Assembly (NCBI GenBank): GCA_947175495.1 | Contig: CAMWNB010000003.1 | Coordinates: 24,248-88,247 of the forward strand | Reading direction: 5' to 3' | Source of the DNA: an uncultured Porphyromonadaceae bacterium | GTDB taxonomy: Bacteria > Bacteroidota > Bacteroidia > Bacteroidales > Muribaculaceae | Length of the DNA stretch: 64,000 bases | Part shown: piece after piece, positions 57,877-64,000 of the stretch | Layout: each line of letters opens with the position of its first letter | How positions within the stretch are numbered: position 1 is the first letter of the stretch | Program-made: the position numbers and the translations under genes | Notes under the pieces: model-generated | Seen by the model: the letters and a program-made list of their open reading frames with translations, nothing else | The model's database searches: none | What the model was told of the DNA's origin: nothing

Positions 57877-58047
57877 ATGCTTAAACATTGGTATGTCTAC
57901 ATAATAATTGCAGTTGTAGCGGAGCTTCTGCTGCTGGTTTGCGACAAATACAAAATCATAAAGCCGAAGCCTCTACGATATTTTATCGTAATATTCGTTT
58001 CCGCTTTTATCTGCTTTGGAGCTTTCGACCTCATTGTCGGGGAATAG
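57877..58047 (+). CDS. 56-aa membrane microprotein candidate
   Basis: ATG at 57877. Hydrophobic segments WYVYIIIAVVAELLLLV (5-21) and YFIVIFVSAFICFGAFDLIV (35-54) around a basic loop (KIIKPKPLR). The same upstream 39-nt repeat and spacing as the unrelated 35-aa ORF at 56774. Its last 75 nt overlap, on the opposite strand, the end of the gene at 57973, so at least one may be non-coding. Confidence 0.4.
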   Translation: MLKHWYVYIIIAVVAELLLLVCDKYKIIKPKPLRYFIVIFVSAFICFGAFDLIVGE

Positions 58048-58320
58048 CGCATCGAACTCCAAATCCACATCCTCAAACTCGACATCTTCAATGTCGATAG
58101 TTTCCTTTCGGTATTTCTCAATCATAGCAGAGATTTTCTCGGCTATGTTGGGAATAGGCTCGATGCCGAGGACACGCGGGTCATCGGTAGCCATAAAAGG
58201 CTGAACGAGAATTTGGTCGAGCGGTATAGCCTGTTCATCTTCGAGGTCAACGCGGTTGAGCTTGCCGTAGGCGGTTGCCGCTCGCTCCATCGTCTTGCTG
58301 TCCTTACGCTTCTCGGCCAT
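57973..58320 (-). CDS. F2-family protein, unrecognised (115 aa)
   Basis: 115 aa from ATG 58320 (MAEKRKDSKTMERAATAYG). Hydrophilic, with IPLDQILVQPFMATDDPRVL in the middle and a very acidic C-terminal part (IDIEDVEFEDVDLEFDALFP). No domain recognised. A C-terminal duplicate lies at 56884-57030. The TAnnTTTG element is not evident upstream, and it sits just after the terminator of the 205-aa gene, so it may itself be a remnant of a mobile-element operon. Confidence 0.5.
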   Translation of the reverse strand: MAEKRKDSKTMERAATAYGKLNRVDLEDEQAIPLDQILVQPFMATDDPRVLGIEPIPNIAEKISAMIEKYRKETIDIEDVEFEDVDLEFDALFPDNEVESSKADKSGNEYYDKIS

Positions 58321-58354
58321 CTTGTATGTGGCGAATAGCGTTAGGATATGACAT

Positions 58355-58391
58355 AGAAAACGGCTTATGTACCGCGAAGACACATAAGCCG
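58355..58391 (-). terminator. Intrinsic terminator after the 205-aa gene
   Basis: Perfect 10-bp stem CGGCTTATGT / ACATAAGCCG with an 11-nt loop, then TTTTC on the minus strand, 25 nt past the stop at 58416. Confidence 0.7.
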
Positions 58392-58415
58392 CTCTATGCT
58401 GTAAAAGACAAGCGT

Positions 58416-59033
58416 TTAACTTAAAGAATTAGCATAATCTAAAATAAAAGAATAACCGTCTTTTTCTTCATCCTCAAACAATTTGACTTTGACCATTCCA
58501 GAGCATTGACCCTCTTGACGAGCCATATTAACGAGATTGATTACCTCTGATACTTTATTATTATGCAACAGTGCTACAAGATATGATAAAGAGATATCAC
58601 CACGAGCGTTGGTAGAGGGAGGCATATACAGGTCCGCAGACGGATTTTTAGATATAAAATTACGTATATCCGATTCAATTTCATTAAATACTGATTCCCA
58701 AATATCCCCAATAATTGACTCGGAATAAGTTTTACTGTTGCCGGGGAAAGTATCATAAGACGCAATGGACTCTCCGGGCAAGGCAAATGCACCATTGCCA
58801 CGCAAACTTATCGGTTTCTTGGCTTCCGGAATTTGGAAAATATCACACCACAAATCATCTGCGTAAAATGGCTTAACATGTAAATCTATACTGGCATTTA
58901 CAAGGTGTAATAGATAAAAGAAATAGCCATTAACTATTTTATAGCTAACGTATCCGCTTTTCTTCCAGCCATATTCACTCCCGACAGATTTGCGAGAGGT
59001 ATTTACACATTTATCAAATTCTTTGCTTGTCAT
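58416..59033 (-). CDS. Unrecognised 205-aa cargo protein
   Basis: No signal peptide, membrane segment or family was recognised. The N-terminal half is aromatic-rich and beta-like (YVSYKIVNGYFFYLLHLVNA; KPFYADDLWCDIFQI), the C-terminal half helical (VSEVINLVNMARQEG). Codons are AT-rich. The -7 element of F3 copy b ends only 4 nt before the ATG, so the transcript may be leaderless, and a terminator follows: a self-contained cargo unit. An immunity or defence-accessory role is conceivable from context but has no direct support. Confidence 0.65.
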   Translation of the reverse strand: MTSKEFDKCVNTSRKSVGSEYGWKKSGYVSYKIVNGYFFYLLHLVNASIDLHVKPFYADDLWCDIFQIPEAKKPISLRGNGAFALPGESIASYDTFPGNSKTYSESIIGDIWESVFNEIESDIRNFISKNPSADLYMPPSTNARGDISLSYLVALLHNNKVSEVINLVNMARQEGQCSGMVKVKLFEDEEKDGYSFILDYANSLS

Positions 59034-59037
59034 ATCG

Positions 59038-59091
59038 CAAAGTTACATAAAATTCTGCTATTCATCATCTTCCATATCCAATAAATTGCGG
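59038..59091 (-). repeat. F3 unit, copy b: gene tail plus promoter
   Basis: Minus strand: tail reading AHRNLLDMEDDE, stop, 13 nt, TAACTTTG (59038-59045) driving the 205-aa gene. About 47 of 54 positions match copy a at 60459-60512. The coding part extends upstream to about 59117 (KRTHAIENAHRN). Confidence 0.7.
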
Positions 59092-59131
59092 TGGGCGTTC
59101 TCGATAGCGTGAGTCCTTTTAGGCATTCCAT

Positions 59132-59770
59132 TCATTTGTTTTCATCGCCTCTTATAAATATCGCGCCCGGCTCTTTAAAGGTTATCGGAAGGGTAAAGTG
59201 TAAGTTTTTCTTTTGGGGAGTATAGTATTTTACGCGGAATTTGGGCAACGCATTCACAAGTCTTAACGCCTCTTGATTGACGGCCTCGTTTTTGCTCGGT
59301 CGGCGAAAAATCGACGGGTCGCTGATTGAGCCGTCTGGATGAACGGTAAATTTCACTAATACACGTTCGCTACCCTTGAAACCATCCGGAATACGGATGT
59401 TTTCGTCAAGCCATTCTTTGAGTTTTCCGTTGCCTCCCGGAAATTCGCAGAGAGGTTCATCGCAAACCCAAATTTTTCGCGCGTCTGCTTTTATTTCAGC
59501 AAGAGTTTCGGGCGATACTGTCAGAAAGAGTGCGCGATTCCCATACTCATCGTTTTTTACCTCCATCTTTTGAATGGAGTCGGCCGACACGTAATCAAGG
59601 CGTGCCCCCCGAATCCATTCGTTGTTGAAATAGTAGAATATGGTTTCTGTATCCCGTTCAGTCAGAGGGAATTGAATTTCGCGTACAATGGTGTCGTTCA
59701 CGCAGTAATTCTGCGCGACTGCAATGCTCGCCTGAACGAGAATCAAGGAAAATAATAATATCTTCTTCAT
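59132..59770 (-). CDS. TonB C-terminal-domain secreted protein
   Basis: 212 aa from ATG 59770 (MKKILLFSLILVQASIAVAQ, a signal peptide). The C-terminal 90 residues (EWLDENIRIPDGFKGSERVL; VKFTVHPDGSISDPSIFRR; EALRLVNALPKF) are a TonB C-terminal domain, the part that contacts TonB-dependent receptors. It lacks the usual N-terminal transmembrane anchor and proline-rich spacer, so it is not a standard energy transducer. Two cysteines (WVCDEPLCEF) may form a disulfide. It follows the second island Crp/Fnr gene and has its own -7 element. Confidence 0.75.
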   Translation of the reverse strand: MKKILLFSLILVQASIAVAQNYCVNDTIVREIQFPLTERDTETIFYYFNNEWIRGARLDYVSADSIQKMEVKNDEYGNRALFLTVSPETLAEIKADARKIWVCDEPLCEFPGGNGKLKEWLDENIRIPDGFKGSERVLVKFTVHPDGSISDPSIFRRPSKNEAVNQEALRLVNALPKFRVKYYTPQKKNLHFTLPITFKEPGAIFIRGDENK

Positions 59771-59826
59771 ATAGTACAAGTTTGATTTTACAAAACGTCA
59801 TGGCTCAGTCGAACCCTTTCCAACTG

Positions 59827-59834
59827 CAAAGTTA
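59827..59834 (-). promoter_or_regulatory. -7 promoter element for the TonB-domain gene
   Basis: TAACTTTG on the minus strand, 56 nt before the ATG at 59770, in the gap after the Crp/Fnr gene. Confidence 0.55.
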
Positions 59835-59876
59835 GAAAAGGCAATGGATTTGGTCTTAACAAATGTATAGACCGCC

Positions 59877-60449
59877 TTATTTTTTGATGTTCGTGCTTGA
59901 AGTTTTTGCCAGTTCTCGTCTGATACGGCTTAAATGGTTGGGGGTAATCAACAGGAAAGAAGATAAATCTCTCAATGTAACAGTCTCGACAATTTGGGGA
60001 TATTGTTCACACAATTCCACATAACGCTGACGTGGCGACTTGCGGTAGAGATTGAGCAACCGCATAAGTACCATGTTGAACAGTGCCTTATATTCATCGA
60101 GCAGAAAAGGGGAAAGATAATCCTTGAAATTTTTCAGCGGCACACGCATTATATCGCAATCAGCGCCGGCGATAATTGAAAATTGGGAGGATTCTCCGCG
60201 TAAAGACGAATGAAAATCTGTAATGAGTTGACCCGGGAAAGCGAAATTAACTACTGCCTCATCTCCCGAATCATTGAGGGTTGTAAATTTGAAATAGCCC
60301 GAAACTACAAGGGCTGCATAGCGTGCGATTGTACCTTGCTGGACAAAACACTCTCCTTTTTTATAATGGCATAGCGTTCCATTCTCACGGCAAAAATCAA
60401 TGGCTGCCGTGAGATCTAATAAATCAATATATGAGTTAAACTGTGCCAT
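59877..60449 (-). CDS. Crp/Fnr family regulator (island copy 2)
   Basis: 190 aa. Beta-roll sensor (HYKKGECFVQQGTIARYAAL; GDEAVVNFAFPGQLITDF), long helix with RLLNLYRKSPRQRYVELCEQYP, and a C-terminal HTH (TVTLRDLSSFLLITPNHLSRI, in part). Same class as the regulator at 55900 but clearly diverged in sequence. It is driven by the promoter at the end of F3 copy a and is followed by the TonB-domain gene. Confidence 0.85.
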   Translation of the reverse strand: MAQFNSYIDLLDLTAAIDFCRENGTLCHYKKGECFVQQGTIARYAALVVSGYFKFTTLNDSGDEAVVNFAFPGQLITDFHSSLRGESSQFSIIAGADCDIMRVPLKNFKDYLSPFLLDEYKALFNMVLMRLLNLYRKSPRQRYVELCEQYPQIVETVTLRDLSSFLLITPNHLSRIRRELAKTSSTNIKK

Positions 60450-60458
60450 AAGGAATTA

Positions 60459-60512
60459 CAAAGTTAGGTAAAAATCTGCTATTCGTCATCTTCCATCTCC
60501 AATAAACTGCGA
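60459..60512 (-). repeat. F3 unit, copy a: gene tail plus promoter
   Basis: Minus strand: tail reading NRSLLEMEDDE, stop, 13 nt, TAACTTTG (60459-60466), 9 nt before the Crp/Fnr ATG. Direct repeat of 59038-59091; together they bracket the Crp/Fnr-TonB pair. Confidence 0.7.
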
Positions 60513-60596
60513 TTGGTCTTCTCTCTTCGGTGCTTTTGTTGTATATCATTAGAAAAATATAAAGTACTGTCGTGATGAGCAGTTTCAACCGCCTGC

Positions 60597-60637
60597 CACA
60601 AAAATAAAAAAGCGGCAGACTCCGGAGAGCCCGCCGC
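60597..60637 (-). terminator. Intrinsic terminator after the AAA+ ATPase gene
   Basis: GCGGC...GCCGC with an inner GGCTC/GAGTC stem, followed on the minus strand by TTTTTTATTTTT. 12 nt past the stop at 60649. It closes the GC-rich side of the island boundary. Confidence 0.85.
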
Positions 60638-60648
60638 ATTATATAATT

Positions 60649-62397
60649 TCACACTGCGAAGCCGAGGCGTGGCCTCTCCCTGCGCACCGGCGCCATCGGC
60701 GCCGGAATGTCCGCAGCCGTGATGGTGCGCAGGTCGCTCTCGGTCGGACGCCCGATCGCAACCACGCGTTCGGCCATTGCCGGCAACACACCGGTTTCAA
60801 GCAGATTCATCACATGGCGCGCATTGCCGAACGAAGCATCGCGATGCTCCCAGTCGTGTCTCAGCACGCGGCGCAGCAACTCACGCGCATCGTCGCACAT
60901 TGCATAGTCATTGTCCGCCAGATATTTGTCGGCAATCTGCTCAAGCTGTTCCGATGCGTAATCGCTGAACACTATGCGGTTCGTCGCAGGTATGCGCGAC
61001 GCAAGGCCCGGATTGCTCTCAAGCAGGTCCAGCGTCGGCTCCGTATAGCCCGCGAGAATCAGCATCCAGTCGCGGTCGCTCTCGTCGGCCAGCACCGTCA
61101 TCATGGCCTCCAGCACCATGTGCCCGGGATCCTTTGGGTCGTCGACACGATTGAGCTGATAAGCCTCATCTATAAAAAGAATGCCCCCGCTCGCCGCCTT
61201 GAGAGCCTCGCGCACAGCCTTCTCCTCATCGCCGTAATATTTGCTCACAAAGGAGCCGCGCGTGCGCACCACCACATGGCCGCGCGACAGCACACCGGCT
61301 TCTTTCAACAGACGTCCCATGATGCCCGCCACTGTCGTCTTGCCTGTGCCGGGCGATCCCAGGAACATAGCATGCAGCGGCGGGCGCTTTATCCGCAGGC
61401 CCGCACGCTCGCGCATCCCGAAAAACCGGCTGACGGCATACATGCTGCGCACCTTTGCCTTCACCTCGTCAAGGCCGATGAGCGCATCCAGCTCATCCAT
61501 TGCCGAAGTTTCAACAGCCGGCACAAGGGTAGGGGATTCTTGCTCCCGCAGGCCTCCGGACTCTGCGATGAATTCGTCAAGCAATCTGTCAAAATTCTCA
61601 TCGGCCAACGCCGCATCGCCCTCCTCCGGATAGGCATAACCGCGCTGCAACGTGTCAGCGGAGCCAAGCTTGAACTGCGCCACTGCACGTCCGAGCGCAT
61701 CCACAGCCACAGTCAGTTCCTCAGCGCATGCCACCTCCGCCGGCACTTCGCATTCAGCTCTCACCACGCCGGCATCGGCATGCACATCGGCAATGAGGTT
61801 GCAACGATGGCCGCGCTCGTTGCGGAAATGCAGGCAAAGCTGCGGACGCCTTGCGTCAGCCGGCAACTTGTCCGACAATTCAAGCACCACCTTCTGCTCA
61901 TATCCGTCACGGCGCAGCAAGCGCTGCATAGGCGCATCCCCGCCGGCCGATGCCACATAGGCCTTATTCAGCCGCGGCCTCCACGGCTCCGCAAATCGCA
62001 GCCCGCGTGCGTGGGCCGTCGAGCCGTCGCGAAGCGCCACCACGCGCAGCTCATATTCATAGCGCTCGTTCACCAGGTCGGCCTTCAGCGGCACGTCCAC
62101 ACGCCACAGCGTGCGAGACTCTCCCGCGCCGAAGCTCACCGAGAAAGTACGCGCGCTCACACACTCGCCCGTGGCCATGTTCACCACCTCGGCACGAAAA
62201 CTGCCCGAAGCCGCGCGCACAGCCTTCGAGCGAGAGAGAGACACGGCTACGGCCATGTACTTCATGCCGTCGCGCGTGAATTCATTTCTATCGTCAAATA
62301 TATGGAATGCAGGATGTTCGTGGGCAAGCACATGGTCCGGTCCGTAAGGACGCATGCACACACTTTCCACTACGATGTTGTTGGGTTTGTTGTTCAT
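60649..62397 (-). CDS. CbxX/CfqX-type AAA+ ATPase with a large N-terminal domain
   Basis: 582 aa from ATG 62397. Residues about 1-290 are a beta-rich region of unknown type (VAVSLSRSKAVRAASGSFRA; RYEYELRVVALRDGS; QKVVLELSDKLPADARRP). The AAA+ module from about 305 is of the CbxX/EccA class: GLDEVKAKVRSMYAVSRFFG, Walker A LGSPGTGKTTVAG, SKYYGDEEKAVREAL, Walker B GILFIDEAYQL, and ESNPGLASRIP. Such ATPases remodel partner complexes; no rubisco or type VII secretion genes are near. Strongly GC-rich like the core. Partner unknown. Confidence 0.85.
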   Translation of the reverse strand: MNNKPNNIVVESVCMRPYGPDHVLAHEHPAFHIFDDRNEFTRDGMKYMAVAVSLSRSKAVRAASGSFRAEVVNMATGECVSARTFSVSFGAGESRTLWRVDVPLKADLVNERYEYELRVVALRDGSTAHARGLRFAEPWRPRLNKAYVASAGGDAPMQRLLRRDGYEQKVVLELSDKLPADARRPQLCLHFRNERGHRCNLIADVHADAGVVRAECEVPAEVACAEELTVAVDALGRAVAQFKLGSADTLQRGYAYPEEGDAALADENFDRLLDEFIAESGGLREQESPTLVPAVETSAMDELDALIGLDEVKAKVRSMYAVSRFFGMRERAGLRIKRPPLHAMFLGSPGTGKTTVAGIMGRLLKEAGVLSRGHVVVRTRGSFVSKYYGDEEKAVREALKAASGGILFIDEAYQLNRVDDPKDPGHMVLEAMMTVLADESDRDWMLILAGYTEPTLDLLESNPGLASRIPATNRIVFSDYASEQLEQIADKYLADNDYAMCDDARELLRRVLRHDWEHRDASFGNARHVMNLLETGVLPAMAERVVAIGRPTESDLRTITAADIPAPMAPVRRERPRLGFAV

Positions 62398-62694
62398 AAT
62401 TTCCTTAGATTTATTAGTTATTTGATAAAATGTCGTGTACCACCATGTCAATGTTCGCGCAGACGCACGAAGCGTCTTTCGGCTCCCACGTCCGTGCCAT
62501 GCGCAAGGGCATAGCACAAGCCGCAAGGCTCGTCGCCGTGATTAAAAGTGGTAGGTAAACGACACACAGCTACTCACGCGACGGATGCTCGGAGCAAACG
62601 GGATAAGCTGTAATCTGTGTCATATCAATAACTAATAAATAAGGATTCGTGTGACGTGCAGCACAATAGACTTCACTCACACATCGCAAATTTA
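62398..62694 (-). promoter_or_regulatory. Long leader/upstream region of the AAA+ ATPase gene
   Basis: A TAAATTTG element at 62687-62694 (minus strand) is the only clear promoter and would give a leader of nearly 290 nt. Within it are three hairpins: AGACGC/GCGTCT (62461-62477), GTGC-ATGC/GCAT-GCAC (62494-62517) and AGCC-GCAA-GGCT (62519-62530). The motif TAACTAATAAAT..AAGG occurs at 62629-62644 on the plus strand and again, inverted, just before the ATPase ATG. A 17-codon ORF (MTQITAYPVCSEHPSRE) is encoded in the leader. Confidence 0.4.
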
Positions 62695-62743
62695 TATCAA
62701 AATTCTGAATCCCGCAAAATAATCTCAAAAAATCGTCAAAAAT

Positions 62744-62774
62744 TTTGCATATTCACCAAAAAGCGCTAACTTTG
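62744..62774 (+). promoter_or_regulatory. Promoter for the tRNA gene (TTTG-N19-TAACTTTG)
   Basis: TTTG at 62744-62747, 19-nt spacer, TAACTTTG at 62767-62774; the mature tRNA begins 24 nt later. Confidence 0.75.
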
Positions 62775-62797
62775 CATTCGCAAATCGGAAATTTGCC

Positions 62798-62871
62798 GGT
62801 CCTATAGCTCAGTTGGTTAGAGCACCTGACTCATAATCAGGGAGTCCTTGGTTCAAGCCCAAGTGGGACCA
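62798..62871 (+). tRNA. tRNA with CAU anticodon (Met elongator or Ile2)
   Basis: Full cloverleaf: acceptor GGTCCTA/TGGGACC, D-arm GCTC...GAGC, anticodon stem CCTGA/TCAGG with loop CTCATAA (anticodon CAT), T-arm CTTGG/CCAAG with TTCAAGC loop, discriminator A. Position 1 pairs with 72, so it is not an initiator tRNA. The CCA end is not encoded (ACCCC follows). CAU may read AUG, or AUA if C34 is converted to lysidine; sequence alone does not let me choose. Confidence 0.93.
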
Positions 62872-62884
62872 CCCCTTGAAAATC

Positions 62885-62922
62885 AAGCAGTTACGAATCG
62901 AATCGTAGCTGCTTTTTCTTTT
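62885..62922 (+). terminator. Intrinsic terminator after the tRNA
   Basis: AAGCAGTTACGA / TCGTAGCTGCTT (12 bp, one wobble) with a 6-nt loop followed by TTTTTCTTTT. Confidence 0.9.
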
Positions 62923-63220
62923 GCCTTAAACAGAAATCTGAACACAACTCCGAGCCAACTGATTTCAGCCTCTATTGGCGGCCCCCTATGTTCATGCTTG
63001 TGTGTTCAAATTCATGGCTGAGGAAATAGAAAATAACAGAAGAGAATGCTTTTTCTTTTGCCCAGCCATATACCAGCATAAAGCCCGAACCAAACCAAAT
63101 AGGTTTAGCCTTTGTGTCGTTAGAAACGCCAGGGGCTGAGGAGAAGAAAAAATATGGTAGCTACCATGGAGGTGTGGATTTTTCTTGCCCTATTATCACC
63201 GAGTTACGAAAATTTTGTTG
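62923..63220. other. Intergenic region without recognised genes
   Basis: About 300 nt after the tRNA terminator. A weak ORF start at 63154 is in frame with the next gene but precedes its promoter and signal peptide. No tRNA-end duplication (att-like repeat) was found here. Confidence 0.5.
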
Positions 63221-63228
63221 TAACTTTG
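63221..63228 (+). promoter_or_regulatory. -7 promoter element abutting the next ATG
   Basis: TAACTTTG ends 3 nt before the ATG at 63232, so transcription probably begins at or next to the start codon. No good -33 was seen. Confidence 0.5.
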
Positions 63229-63231
63229 CGT

Positions 63232-63705
63232 ATGACTACTCTCTCTAAAATATTGGTTTTGTGTGTTGGCTTTGCCCTTTCCTGTAACCTATGGTCGCAA
63301 AGCCGCGAATTCGGGTGTCGTAATGTTGATGGAGTTTGGCAGGAGAAGACACACATAGTTAATTCAGCATTTTTTGCAAGATACACCATAAATGCCGATT
63401 CAATCTGGTATTCAGTGAATGAATACGACGGATTAAATCCCATAAGGTCTTTTGGTGGAACATATACGATAGACCGTGATTCAATTAGTATACGGATACA
63501 GTATATAAAACGGGTTTCACATACCGCTATTTGCCGGGATCAGTTTTTGCCGGCAAACAACCAATGGTCAATACTTGACGAGGGCACATTAGTAACAGAC
63601 ACTTTGCCTGCTCCACAGCTGTTTGTTTTGCCAATAAAGATAGAGACCAAGACTCTTGTTATTGATGATGTCCCTTTTTATTTAATAACTGACGAACAAC
63701 AATAA
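63232..63705 (+). CDS. Secreted protein of unknown function
   Basis: 157 aa from ATG 63232. Signal peptide ILVLCVGFALSCNLWSQS (cut near residue 20), then a small beta-rich domain (DGVWQEKTHIVNSAFF; ADSIWYSVNEYDG; GGTYTIDRDSISI) with a lipocalin- or META-like rhythm; this is a resemblance only. A longer in-frame start at 63154 would place charged residues before the signal peptide and lies upstream of the promoter. A lipoprotein gene follows after 6 nt. Confidence 0.65.
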   Translation: MTTLSKILVLCVGFALSCNLWSQSREFGCRNVDGVWQEKTHIVNSAFFARYTINADSIWYSVNEYDGLNPIRSFGGTYTIDRDSISIRIQYIKRVSHTAICRDQFLPANNQWSILDEGTLVTDTLPAPQLFVLPIKIETKTLVIDDVPFYLITDEQQ

Positions 63706-63711
63706 CCGGTT

Positions 63712-64000
63712 ATGATAAATCTAATTCGTATAATACTTCTTGCATCCATTCTATCTGTCGTGGTCGTTGGATGTGGCGGAGGTCGTAAATCCGAAAGTGT
63801 CGCGCCACGGCAAACGGCAGAGGACACCGTAATTGCAACGGTTCCTCAGGTTGTCAGAGGCAGGATTGTCGAAGATACCGTTATCGGCCACTGGACAATA
63901 AAAGCATTAAAAGACTCCAATGATGTAATTGTTGGACGACACGATTGGGCTGTAAGAGATTCATCCGTATTTCTTACCCTGTCGTATGACAGAAATATCG
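63712..64000 (+). CDS. Lipoprotein, 3' end beyond the window
   Basis: 96 codons visible from ATG 63712. A signal peptide with a good lipobox (VVVVGC, Cys at about 21) is followed by GGGRKSES and a linker, then VVRGRIVEDTVIGHWTIKAL and HDWAVRDSSVFLTLSYD. Predicted lipid-anchored outer- or inner-membrane protein. Close spacing to the preceding secreted protein suggests a joint transcript. Family not recognised. Confidence 0.65.
   Translation, partial: MINLIRIILLASILSVVVVGCGGGRKSESVAPRQTAEDTVIATVPQVVRGRIVEDTVIGHWTIKALKDSNDVIVGRHDWAVRDSSVFLTLSYDRNI

Noticed and set aside
60814..62514. A 566-codon plus-strand frame opposite the AAA+ ATPase
   Set aside because: Shadow of a GC-rich gene; His/Ala/Arg-rich with no domain, and the AAA+ motifs are on the other strand.
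62798..62871. tRNA gene as the attachment site of the island
   Set aside because: No copy of the tRNA 3' end was found at the island edges, and an unrelated GC-rich ATPase gene lies between the tRNA and the island.

Overview
The window looks like chromosome of a Gram-negative anaerobe of the order Bacteroidales, plausibly the Muribaculaceae (the family is an inference). Support: most transcription units are preceded by the Bacteroidetes -7 promoter element TAnnTTTG, several with a TTTG or TTG about 19-21 nt upstream; Shine-Dalgarno sequences are generally not evident; there are TonB-dependent receptors with a carboxypeptidase-like N-terminal domain, a Porin_10-type porin, lipid A/Kdo genes, a menaquinone cluster, a Bacteroidetes-style NusB and an extended Rho. 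About 53 kb is compact, GC-rich core genome.

Layout. 1-14 kb: truncated prfA (-), then a plus-strand run of porin, solute-binding-like protein, prfC, sppA, lpxK, punA, thiL, nusB, yajC, ybbR-like and coaE. 14-27 kb, minus strand: Dabb protein, ABC-F ATPase, short aspartate kinase, Crp/Fnr regulator, TonB-dependent receptor, rho with a long leader, and menD-menB-menC-menE. 27-31 kb, plus strand: a glycan-modification cassette (acyltransferase, DegT aminotransferase, HAD phosphatase) and a WecG/TagA glycosyltransferase. 31-42 kb, minus strand: DUF3108, tdk, hemW, AddB-like nuclease, holB, MlaF/MlaE-type ABC transporter, NfnB/GltA plus NfnA, DUF5606. 42-53 kb, plus strand: Yip1-like protein, smpB, aspS, Nif3-like, zinc-ribbon protein, gltX, Kdo transferase, an ArgC-like protein lacking the usual catalytic residues, and ppdK.

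53.1-60.6 kb is an AT-richer accessory island. It starts with a remnant of a tyrosine-recombinase gene and holds two Crp/Fnr regulators, a TonB-dependent outer-membrane barrel, a TonB C-terminal-domain protein, four small membrane ORFs, an unrecognised 205-aa protein and several decayed gene tails. Two families of tails (F1 at 56.5 and 57.5 kb; F3 at 59.0 and 60.5 kb) each run from a gene's stop codon straight into a TAnnTTTG promoter, and each promoter drives a different cargo gene. Many cargo units also have their own terminator. This modular arrangement is the most unusual thing in the window.

Beyond the island are a CbxX-type AAA+ ATPase with a long leader, a CAU-anticodon tRNA with clear promoter and terminator, and two secreted or lipid-anchored proteins of unknown role, the last cut by the window end. 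No rRNA, CRISPR array or intact insertion sequence was seen.
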